Part shown: one piece after another, positions 17,527 through 25,360 of the stretch
Layout: every line of letters starts with the position of its first letter
How positions within the stretch are numbered: position 1 is the first letter of the stretch
Assembly (NCBI GenBank): GCA_029565685.1
Contig: JAKQNR010000032.1
Coordinates: 213,602-277,601 of the forward strand
DNA length: 64,000 bases
Reading direction: 5' to 3'
Source: a bacterium
Lineage (GTDB): Bacteria > Zhuqueibacterota > Zhuqueibacteria > Residuimicrobiales > Residuimicrobiaceae
Position numbers and translations under genes: made by a program
Notes under the pieces: generated by a model
Seen by the model: only the letters and a program-made list of their open reading frames with translations
Told to the model about the DNA's origin: nothing
Databases searched by the model: none

Positions 17527-19680
17527 ATGAAAAAAAAGCACATGCTGTTCACGTCTTTGCTTGCGGTCGTTTTGCTGAACCGATGCGCTGATCAACCGGC
17601 TAGCGATCACCCTGCTCTGACCTTCTGCTGCCAGGAAAAGAATGATCTGTATCTGATTTTGTCGCAAGCAAATGCCATCGCCTGTACACGATGGGAAACC
17701 GCGGAACAGGCCGTCTCTGCCGCGCCGCCAGGGTCCGGGGTCCTCATTCTGGCAGAAGGCTATCCAGATCGACCCACGGAGATCGACCCTACATCTCTGG
17801 CTGTTGCGCGGGAAAAAGGTCTGCGCGTGTACCTTGAATTTCCTGCTTCTATCCCCGGCCTGCCGGTGGATTCCGTCAAGATCACCCGCTATGAACGGGC
17901 AGTAGTCTCATCGGAATTTTTTCTGCCGGAACTCAAGCCGTTAACTATTCTAGCCATTCATGATTGCCACTTTACTCCATTTCATGCGCCTAGGACTCAC
18001 CTGGCGCTGTCGCGTATTGCTGGATTCGATAAGGCGATCTATGGACTCGGCAGGGAGGCCTGGCCGCTGTTGGCGTTTTATCCGGATAGTGCTGTTTTAA
18101 TCTCCGCCACCAAATTGAGCCAATTTGTCAGTGCAAGATATGCACCTGAAGCCGCCTGGGCCGTCATCTGGCAAAAAATACTCAGTTGGGCGTGCCCAGG
18201 CGCCGAAGCCATCGAGCTGCAATGGACACCCACTGTTCGTCCTTCTTTCAGCAGGGAGGAGGCATTGCCGCAGGCGGTCGAGGCAAACGCACTGCAGAGG
18301 GGCGCCGCCTGGTTTATGGAATCACGTCTATTGATGCATCAACCCGATGAAAGTCGAGTGCCGGCGCTGGTTCAGCGATCAGACGATCGCTCCATCATCG
18401 AGGAGCCGATCGGAGATGGACGCTATGGCATCTTGGAGGGCTATGCTTCAAGCATTCGCTATGACGGCCGGCAACCCCGTCAGATCATTCGACGCACCGA
18501 TTGCATCAGCGAATGCGCCATGGGGCTGGCTTTCGGAGGTCAGGTGACAGCGAAGAGCGTCTACGCGTCTATCGCCGGCCGTCTGCTGAATTTTTTATTT
18601 TTCGATTGTATGGCGCAGCAGCAAGAGCGAGCGGATCCCAGCCATCCGGCGTTTGGCTTGATCGTTTGGGGAATCAGTTCTCCAGCCTGGCAGATCGCTT
18701 ATTATGGAGATGACAATGCTCGAGTGATTTTAAGCACCATGGCTTCTGCCGCCTTGCTGCAGAACACCGCCTGGGATATCCCTTTGCTCAAAGCCTTGTT
18801 TGCCAATCTGCGCACCAGCGGCCAGTATGGATTTCGCACCAATCGCATCAATATGCCCGACCTTTCGACAAAGGGGTGGCAATATTACTACCATCGATCG
18901 CCGGTCAATTATGCCCCGCACTATGAGTCTTATCTGTGGGCCTGTTATCTGTGGGCCTACCGGCAAACAGGATATCCGCTTTTCCTGCAAAGGGCTAAAA
19001 CCGCTATTCGGATGACCATGCAGGCCTATCCTGATCGATGGCGCTGGACCAACGGCATTGCCCAGGAAAGGGCCCGAATGCTGCTTCCATTGGCGTGGTT
19101 GGTCCGCACTGAGGACACCGAAGAGCATCGCCGCTGGTTGCGTCAAGTCGCGAACGACTTGCTCGCTCTACAGGACCCCTGCGGCGCGCTGCGGGAAGAA
19201 CTGGGAAAACCCGATATGGGACAATATGGCCCACCCGTTTCTAATGAAGCATACGGTGAAAAGGAGGCGACGCTTATCCAGGCCAACGGGGATCCGATTT
19301 GCGATTTATTGTACACCATCAATTTTGCGTTTCTCGGCCTGCATGAAGCGGCTTCGGCCACTCAGGACTCCATCTATATTTCCGCAGAGGAAAAGCTGGC
19401 TAAATTTCTTTGCCGCATTCAGGTGCGTTCAGAAAAATTTTCCGAACTGGACGGCGCTTGGTTCCGAGCATTTGACTACCATCAATGGACCTATTGGGGC
19501 AGCAACGCGGATGCGGGCTGGGGCGCCTGGTCCATCGAATCGGGATGGACCCAGGGCTGGATTGTGGCTGCGCTGGGTATGCGCCAGATGAGAACGTCTT
19601 TGTGGGATCTTACCCGCAACAGCCGGATCAAAGAACATTTCAGCGAACTCTATCCGTTATTCTTTCCGCCGAAGCGATGA
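17527..19680 (+). CDS. Exported protein with helical (alpha/alpha-barrel-like) C-terminal half, unknown
   Basis: The product is 717 aa. A short hydrophobic leader ends LLNRC, which could be a lipobox although Arg before the Cys is unusual. Residues about 60-250 look like an alpha/beta domain (GSGVLILAEGYPD, LKPLTILAIHDCHF). From about 400 on, Trp-rich repeated helices (WACYLWAYRQTGYPLFLQRA, RMLLPLAWLVRTEDTEEHR, LLYTINFAFLGLHEA) resemble six-hairpin glycosidase or lyase folds, and DADAGWGAW/WTQGWIVAALGMR near the end fits that style. I do not recognise a named family. It begins one base after the GH106 stop and is followed by another large secreted unknown, so it is part of the same catabolic operon. 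A polysaccharide-active role is inference. Confidence 0.6.
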   Translation: MKKKHMLFTSLLAVVLLNRCADQPASDHPALTFCCQEKNDLYLILSQANAIACTRWETAEQAVSAAPPGSGVLILAEGYPDRPTEIDPTSLAVAREKGLRVYLEFPASIPGLPVDSVKITRYERAVVSSEFFLPELKPLTILAIHDCHFTPFHAPRTHLALSRIAGFDKAIYGLGREAWPLLAFYPDSAVLISATKLSQFVSARYAPEAAWAVIWQKILSWACPGAEAIELQWTPTVRPSFSREEALPQAVEANALQRGAAWFMESRLLMHQPDESRVPALVQRSDDRSIIEEPIGDGRYGILEGYASSIRYDGRQPRQIIRRTDCISECAMGLAFGGQVTAKSVYASIAGRLLNFLFFDCMAQQQERADPSHPAFGLIVWGISSPAWQIAYYGDDNARVILSTMASAALLQNTAWDIPLLKALFANLRTSGQYGFRTNRINMPDLSTKGWQYYYHRSPVNYAPHYESYLWACYLWAYRQTGYPLFLQRAKTAIRMTMQAYPDRWRWTNGIAQERARMLLPLAWLVRTEDTEEHRRWLRQVANDLLALQDPCGALREELGKPDMGQYGPPVSNEAYGEKEATLIQANGDPICDLLYTINFAFLGLHEAASATQDSIYISAEEKLAKFLCRIQVRSEKFSELDGAWFRAFDYHQWTYWGSNADAGWGAWSIESGWTQGWIVAALGMRQMRTSLWDLTRNSRIKEHFSELYPLFFPPKR

Positions 19681-19722
19681 GTGCCATTTTCTTGTGGTGC
19701 TCGACCGTCTCAAGGAGGACTT

Positions 19723-22365
19723 ATGGGCAAGTGGACTGTAGGTTGGCTGTGCTTTTTCAGTATGGCGATAAGCCTATCGGCAACATCAGATCAGCAAAAA
19801 CTTTCGAGGATGGAGTGGAAACCGCCGGCCGGCATCGTCTATGCGGCTAAAACGCTGAACTATGATTTTAAGGGGTATACAAACCGATGGGATGAGTTCT
19901 CCTGGAAGTGGTTTTGCAGCAGAGGCGTGTTTCAGACCGCACAACCGGATATTAAGAGTCTGTTGCTGAGAATGGAAAATGATATCGCCAATCAATTGCT
20001 TTTGGAAGAGCTCTGGATTCAGCCGGGTTTGCTTTCCCTTTTGGCAAAGAGGCAACCGGTCGTGCTGCGGTCGCCCTCCAGGGCCGGTTTGGAGCAGGCT
20101 CTGCTTCAGGGGGATGTATTTGCGGTGATCAGCCAGCGCGATCAGGTCGCCAAGGAGTTGCTCGAAAAACTGCCGGAAGAACTCTATTTTCGCCGCAACA
20201 AGGCCTTTGTGCTTCAGCTGGAAAATCGTCTGCTTTATATTTCCGCCGGTTATACACCGGCAGAGACTGAACGGCTATACGGCTATCTGCAGGCTGCCGT
20301 GGATTTAATCCATCGCTACACCATGTATAAAGGTTGGATGGGCGTTCATACGAACGAGTACCTGATCACGCCGGCTGTGCGCACCAATCCCTATGAGTTG
20401 ATCAACAAGGCGCTGCAGGTGGGCTGTACCTGGATGGCGGTCAGCGGGTATAATGATTTCATGCTGCCGAGCGATGTGAACCAGGCTTTGGCCGATATTC
20501 ATTTCCCGTTCGTTTTCATGTCGGGTCAGTATGGAAGCGGTGGGGTGATGTATGGCATGGAGCACTATCCGGAGGTCCAGGATAACACGGCGGCTTCCTG
20601 CCTGGAGTGGTGTAAAAAGAATCAAGGCTTTTATTTCAGCCACCTTCCCGGTGAGGAGAGGTTTGCAGCCGAATACCACGGTTATGTGGTCAGAAGTGCG
20701 GATGATCAGCCGGCCATCGAAAAGCTGGCCAAACCTTTTATCACTAATGCGGAGACCATCGAAAGATCCACGCCGCCGTCCTTGCTGCTGTTTTTGGAAA
20801 AAAATGAACCGTTGAATTCCGCTTCCATCATGCGCGCCATCCTGTCGCGGCGGAATGCAGCGGTCTTTGAGAACGGCGCTCTACTGGCGTCAAAAGAGTT
20901 GCTTAATCCACTGCGAATGCTTATTTTAGAACAAGAGCATCTCTGCAGGACTTTTATTGACTTTATCTCCCTGGATGCCAAGATAAAAGAAAATCGGCTG
21001 TTGATCACTCTGCGTAACTCCAGCGAAAGGGCTGTAGAGGGCACGCTCAGCCTGCATCTTCCGCCAGGCGTTACCAATGCCGATCATGCGGCTGAAACCA
21101 CCATTGCCCTGAATCCTCTGGAATCGCGACTTTTGACGTTTACCCTGAACAGTTCTGCCGCTGCCTGCGGCAAGGACAATCCGGTTGCAGTACGATGCTG
21201 CGGCGATTTCGGCGTTGTCGCCGCATTGACGCACTGGGATCTTCCCCATCGGGCTGAGCTGCATCCGTTGATTTTGGATTCGCCCGGACCTGTGGACTAT
21301 CCGATTACGCTTTGGAACAGCACATCCGTGAATCCGTTTACCGCTGATCTGACCGTGACAGAGGTAAAAACCGGCAGAAGGGTTCACACCGAGACTCTGG
21401 TTGAGAATTTGGCCCCATGGCAGAAAAAAATTGTCAGACGAAAGATGGTGCTTCCGCAGGGCGATTATCTGGCGGTTGTGGCCGCTTCAGGCGACACGGT
21501 CCGCGGGCAAATCGCGGTGCGGCGTTTTAAGGGCAAAGCCACAGCGCACGAAGAGGACCTGAATCAGGATGGCGTGCCGGAGATCGTGCTGCAGAATCAA
21601 AATGTAAAAGCCACGATTCTGCTGACCGGAGGACGGATCATCGAATATATCATCAAGAGCCGCAACGAAAATCTGCTGTTTAAATTGTGGCCGCAGACTC
21701 CGCCCTGGCATGGCGAACCGAGAGGAGCGCTTGCTTTTTATCCCTATGGCGGACTGGAGGAATTTATCGGTTATCCCTATATCGCAGGTCAGATTGTCTA
21801 TGAGTATAAAATCGTTCAGGCGAGCGGAAATTTCGTCCGAGTGGAACTCTGGGCCAACATTCACGGCAGCAAAATCGCTAAAACAATCACGCTGCCGGCG
21901 GAAGGCCAGGTGCTCGAGGTGCGCTATCGCCTCGATGACATGGATCCCAGCCTTCACGTCATCGGCATCAATCCGTTGATCGAAATCGGGCCCTCTACCG
22001 GTCCGGAAGATGTTTACACCTTTCCGGAAAAGACACTGGTCAGCCGAAGCCCGGTGCTCGATCGTTATTACGGCGCCGCCTGTTTTCTCGAGGAGGGGTG
22101 GGCGGCCGGCTACGATACCCAGATGGATGTGAGTCTGCTCATCGGCTACCCGGTCAACGATGCGATCTATCTGCATATGTGGAACAATCATCCGAACAAC
22201 ACCCCCACGCCGTATTACTATACCGAGCTGCAGCCCTGGCTGGCGATCAAGCCGCTTACGACCACGTATTTTTCCTATTATCTGCTGGGTTACGACGGTT
22301 CCTGGCCGGCGGCGCTGGAGGCGTTCAAGAAACTGGGATTGTGGACGAAAAAGAGAACCCGCTGA
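19723..22365 (+). CDS. Large secreted protein, mutarotase-like C-terminal fold suspected, unknown
   Basis: The frame is open from 19681, but ATG 19723 has an excellent RBS (AAGGAGGA, 4 bases upstream) and starts a signal peptide (MGKWTVGWLCFFSMAISLSA). The product is 880 aa. The N-terminal half contains HRYTMYKGWMGVHTNEY and GCTWMAVSGYNDFM, reminiscent of a PHP/TIM-barrel hydrolase but without a complete metal motif that I can confirm. The middle is an Ig-like beta region. The C-terminal 250 residues begin with an EF-hand-like DLNQDGVPEIV and continue into a beta-supersandwich pattern (GGRIIEYIIKSRNENLL, HVIGINPLIEIGP) like galactose-mutarotase or GH-associated domains. No family named. Context: between an unknown exported protein and a GATase-like one. 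Confidence 0.6.
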   Translation: MGKWTVGWLCFFSMAISLSATSDQQKLSRMEWKPPAGIVYAAKTLNYDFKGYTNRWDEFSWKWFCSRGVFQTAQPDIKSLLLRMENDIANQLLLEELWIQPGLLSLLAKRQPVVLRSPSRAGLEQALLQGDVFAVISQRDQVAKELLEKLPEELYFRRNKAFVLQLENRLLYISAGYTPAETERLYGYLQAAVDLIHRYTMYKGWMGVHTNEYLITPAVRTNPYELINKALQVGCTWMAVSGYNDFMLPSDVNQALADIHFPFVFMSGQYGSGGVMYGMEHYPEVQDNTAASCLEWCKKNQGFYFSHLPGEERFAAEYHGYVVRSADDQPAIEKLAKPFITNAETIERSTPPSLLLFLEKNEPLNSASIMRAILSRRNAAVFENGALLASKELLNPLRMLILEQEHLCRTFIDFISLDAKIKENRLLITLRNSSERAVEGTLSLHLPPGVTNADHAAETTIALNPLESRLLTFTLNSSAAACGKDNPVAVRCCGDFGVVAALTHWDLPHRAELHPLILDSPGPVDYPITLWNSTSVNPFTADLTVTEVKTGRRVHTETLVENLAPWQKKIVRRKMVLPQGDYLAVVAASGDTVRGQIAVRRFKGKATAHEEDLNQDGVPEIVLQNQNVKATILLTGGRIIEYIIKSRNENLLFKLWPQTPPWHGEPRGALAFYPYGGLEEFIGYPYIAGQIVYEYKIVQASGNFVRVELWANIHGSKIAKTITLPAEGQVLEVRYRLDDMDPSLHVIGINPLIEIGPSTGPEDVYTFPEKTLVSRSPVLDRYYGAACFLEEGWAAGYDTQMDVSLLIGYPVNDAIYLHMWNNHPNNTPTPYYYTELQPWLAIKPLTTTYFSYYLLGYDGSWPAALEAFKKLGLWTKKRTR

Positions 22366-22518
22366 TGACAGAGCGGCTGATGAAGCCTGGGCGTTTGGCA
22401 GAAAGAACTGCGGCGAAGCGAATTTATTTTACTCTTTACGTTCATTGAACCATCGGGTTTTTACAGTATTTTTTCATATCGTAATGCATGGTGCGCTGTT
22501 TTTATCCTGGAGGGCTTT

Positions 22519-23391
22519 ATGAAAAGAACATGGTATGCGATGGTCGTCCTTCTGGTCCTCATGGCGATGCCTCAAGCAGGATGGGCGAAAAAAATCCGTG
22601 TGCTGTATGTCGGCGATGCCGGGGTCATGCTGGGTCCGAACATCATCGCTTCACCGTTTTATTATGAACAAAAAGGCTACAGCGTGCAGATCTGGTGCCA
22701 GCCGGTGCTCGATGCTCTCAATGCCGAGCCGGATATTACCGTAGAGCACATGGCGAATTGGGACGCGCTGGCCAAGTTCCCCGAGACGCCGGAGGCCATC
22801 GCCGCCCGCTGTGATGTGGTGGTGCTCTCGGATTGCGAGCAGGAAGTTTTAGTGCTCTATCCGTGGGAGCGTTTCATGGACTCGCCGATGGGTCCGAACC
22901 GTTTGGAATCCATCCGCGAGTTCGTTCGCAACGGCGGCGGTTTGATCATGATCGGCGGATGGGAGTCCTTTACCGGCCGCAGAGGAGTGGGTAATTGGGG
23001 GGATACGCCGGTTGAAGAGGCCTTGCCGGTCGAATGTCTGGATGTCAATGATGATCGCCGCGAAGCTCCCCAAGGCGTGCACATTCAGACGTTGGTGTCC
23101 GACCATCCGGTGACCGCTGGTCTGGATTGGGAGACCTGTCCGGTTTTCACCGGCTATAACCGAATTCTGGCCAAACCCGGAGCGACTGTGCTGGCCAAGG
23201 TGAAGGAATATAACGATCCCTTTATCGTTGTGCAGCAATTCGGCAAAGGCAGGAGCATGGCATTCGCTTCGGATATCTCCCCGCATTGGGGCGCCGGTTT
23301 TCAGCGCTGGAAGAATTATGGGAAATCTTTTGTCCAGGCCATCCGTTGGCTTGGCGGTTCTGAACAAATCGAAGGAAAAAAAGATGAGTGA
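22519..23391 (+). CDS. Secreted ThuA/GATase1-like protein (PF07090-type)
   Basis: This 290-aa product has a signal peptide (MKRTWYAMVVLLVLMAMPQ, cut after GWA) and a GGAGGG RBS. It then shows a class-I glutamine-amidotransferase-like flavodoxin fold: KIRVLYVGDAG, CDVVVLSDCEQE, IREFVRNGGGLIMIGGWESF, DHPVTAGLDW and GKGRSMAFASDISPHW. This matches the 'putative glutamine amidotransferase' group PF07090 (DUF1355), relatives of ThuA, often found in sugar-utilisation loci of Planctomycetes and Bacteroidetes. I see no classic G-x-C-x-G nucleophile elbow, so amidotransferase activity is unlikely. A 153-bp gap upstream could contain a promoter; downstream it overlaps kdsB by 8 bases. Confidence 0.65.
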   Translation: MKRTWYAMVVLLVLMAMPQAGWAKKIRVLYVGDAGVMLGPNIIASPFYYEQKGYSVQIWCQPVLDALNAEPDITVEHMANWDALAKFPETPEAIAARCDVVVLSDCEQEVLVLYPWERFMDSPMGPNRLESIREFVRNGGGLIMIGGWESFTGRRGVGNWGDTPVEEALPVECLDVNDDRREAPQGVHIQTLVSDHPVTAGLDWETCPVFTGYNRILAKPGATVLAKVKEYNDPFIVVQQFGKGRSMAFASDISPHWGAGFQRWKNYGKSFVQAIRWLGGSEQIEGKKDE

Positions 23392-24130
23392 TCGATGTAA
23401 AGTGGTGGGAGTGATACCCGCCCGGTACGGATCCACCCGGTTGCCGGGCAAGATACTGGCGCCGATCGCCGGCAAGCCGATGATTCAATGGGTGTATGAG
23501 CGGGCCAAAGGTTCGCAACTGCTGCAAGAATTGTTTGTCGCCGCCGATGATGAGCGCATCATCGCTTGTGTGGAGGGCTTTGGCGGTAAAGCAGTGATGA
23601 CCGGCACGCACCATCAATCGGGGACGGATCGCATTGCCGAGGCGGTGGGCATGCTGACGGCGGACATTGTCGTCAATATTCAGGGAGATCAGCCCATGTT
23701 GGATCCGCGCATGATCGATGAAGCGGTGCAACCTATGCTCGACCATACAGAAATCCGCATGGCCACTCTGATGACTCCAATCCAGCCGGAGGATTATCAT
23801 GATCCCAGCGTAGTGAAAGTGGTGGTGGACGAAAACGGTTATGCGCTCTATTTTTCTCGTTCGTTGATTCCCTATCCACGTAACACCGAGAACCTGCGGG
23901 TTTTTGAACATGTGGGACTTTACGTTTATCGCAAAGATTTTCTGCTGATGATCTCACAGCTGCCCCAGGGCTACCTGGAAAAGATCGAGCTTTTGGAGCA
24001 ACTGCGGGTGCTGGAGAAAGGTTACAAGATTTTCGTCACGGAAACCCATTGTGCCTCCGCCTCTGGCGTAAGCGTGGATACAGCGGAGGATCTTGCCAAA
24101 GTTGAAAAGTTGATAAGGACCCAAAAATAA
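23384..24130 (+). CDS. kdsB: 3-deoxy-manno-octulosonate cytidylyltransferase (CMP-KDO synthetase)
   Basis: The start is ATG 23384, which overlaps the previous stop; the upstream open frame is a shadow of that gene. The 248-aa length is normal for KdsB. Diagnostic motifs are IPARYGSTRLPGK near residue 12 (CTP-binding loop), the NIQGDQP block (usually NIQGDEP) and EHVGLYVYRKDFL in the second half. KdsB activates KDO as CMP-KDO for lipid A-core assembly, in the cytoplasm. Its place is odd: it lies inside a glycan-degradation gene train, next to an unrecognised cytosolic protein, with no kdsA, kdsC, kdsD or waaA in the window. The E-to-Q change in the GDEP motif and the insertion in the C-terminal SGVSVDTAEDL block leave room for a paralogue acting on another 2-keto sugar. 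Confidence 0.85.
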   Translation: MSDRCKVVGVIPARYGSTRLPGKILAPIAGKPMIQWVYERAKGSQLLQELFVAADDERIIACVEGFGGKAVMTGTHHQSGTDRIAEAVGMLTADIVVNIQGDQPMLDPRMIDEAVQPMLDHTEIRMATLMTPIQPEDYHDPSVVKVVVDENGYALYFSRSLIPYPRNTENLRVFEHVGLYVYRKDFLLMISQLPQGYLEKIELLEQLRVLEKGYKIFVTETHCASASGVSVDTAEDLAKVEKLIRTQK

Positions 24131-24145
24131 TAACAAGGCAGAGTT

Positions 24146-25333
24146 ATGCGAATAGACACCGATTTCATCAACGCCCTTTACCAAAGCCTGGATGCGTCGG
24201 CGCGCCAGGAGGTGGACCAGGCGGTTTCCGCTGTGGTGGCCGCCAAGGAGAAAGGCGGAAAAGTCGTTGTGGTGACCGGCAGCGGCCCGAATCTCCATGA
24301 AGGGGTCACCACTCTGATCGCTGAATTGATCCACAAGGACATCATTGACGGCGTCACCACCAGCTCAGCGGTAGTGGCGCACGAGATGGCGGGTGTGTTG
24401 GATCAAGTCAAGCGCGTGGACGGCAAATTCCTCGGATTTCCCATCGAGTTGCTGCCCCGCGGCGATTGTTTCGAGATTTCCCTCCTTTCCGACGCCCTCT
24501 TGAGCCGGCTCCAGGAGGAGATGGTGATCGATACCGTTCTGATGCAGAAAGGCCTTCAGTTGGACGGCAATGTGATCATCAAGGCTGCTGGAAACATGGG
24601 CTATCCATTGGGTCTGCGCACTGAAAATCTGGCCAAAGAGATCATGATGGCCGCCCGCAGCAAAGGTTTGCCGTTTGAAACAGTGGCCGGCGCCGGCGCC
24701 GATCCGCACACCATGTTGGGCGCCGCCTGGGTCAAGGGCAAGCCCCTGTTGGTCACCGTCCCGCAACTGGTCGGCGGCGGCATGGTCGGCATTGCGATCG
24801 CCGATTCGATTTCCATCGCGGAACGATGCAGTAAAATCGCGGCCATGATGCAAGGGGCCGATGTGATCATCGAATCCGCGGTGGTGCTCACCCAAGAGAT
24901 TCATGATGGACCTTTCGAGACCTATACCGGCCACGGCATCTGGTCGGATTGGGAGGGCTATTCGACGTACCGTCTGGCGGAAAAAGCGTTGATTCGAATC
25001 GACCTCGATCCCGTTCTCAAATCGGCGTGGGAGTTTGAGCATCATTCCGGAGAGGTACAAAAAGCCATTGATCAGGGTATCCCTAAAACCAAATTGATGC
25101 GCATCCCTTTTCGCATGGAGATGTCCGGCTTTTGCCGGCTGGAAAAGAGCGTCCCGGTTATCGCGGATATCGGCGTTGTCTGGCCGATACTGGCCCTGCG
25201 CGTCGCCCAGGCGCTAGCCGTGCCGCTGGACCTGATCTCGTACCCGCAAAACACGGAACCGGGAAAAGAATTCCGAAAATGGATCGTGGAACAGATTCAA
25301 CCGGTGGATAGAAAAAAAATCTTTCGAGCCTGA
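24146..25333 (+). CDS. Unrecognised 395-aa cytosolic protein (deoxyhypusine synthase-like pattern)
   Basis: No signal peptide and no TM segments. The N-terminal part has a Gly-rich Rossmann-like segment (KVVVVTGSGPNLHEGVTTLI) followed by DIIDGVTTSSAVVAHEMAG, whose spacing recalls the NAD-binding start of deoxyhypusine synthases (N-L-x-x-S-G-L... then V-T-T-A-G-G). The Lys/His active-site region of that family is not evident. Other conspicuous blocks are AGNMGYPLGLRTENLAKEI, GAGADPHTMLGAAWV and LVGGGMVGIAIADSISIAER. I do not know its reaction. An AAGGCAG RBS precedes the ATG, 15 bases after kdsB, and a GH38-family gene follows 27 bases later, so it is very likely co-transcribed with both. Confidence 0.6.
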   Translation: MRIDTDFINALYQSLDASARQEVDQAVSAVVAAKEKGGKVVVVTGSGPNLHEGVTTLIAELIHKDIIDGVTTSSAVVAHEMAGVLDQVKRVDGKFLGFPIELLPRGDCFEISLLSDALLSRLQEEMVIDTVLMQKGLQLDGNVIIKAAGNMGYPLGLRTENLAKEIMMAARSKGLPFETVAGAGADPHTMLGAAWVKGKPLLVTVPQLVGGGMVGIAIADSISIAERCSKIAAMMQGADVIIESAVVLTQEIHDGPFETYTGHGIWSDWEGYSTYRLAEKALIRIDLDPVLKSAWEFEHHSGEVQKAIDQGIPKTKLMRIPFRMEMSGFCRLEKSVPVIADIGVVWPILALRVAQALAVPLDLISYPQNTEPGKEFRKWIVEQIQPVDRKKIFRA

Positions 25334-25360
25334 TCGATGCTGTGAACGGAGATTCTTACC

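Noticed and set aside
23384..24130. Sialic-acid (CMP-Neu5Ac) synthetase pairing with the sialidase-fold gene
   Set aside because: Motifs are those of KdsB (IPARYGSTRLPGK, HVGLYVYRKDFL), and the sialidase-fold protein lacks evidence for sialate specificity.
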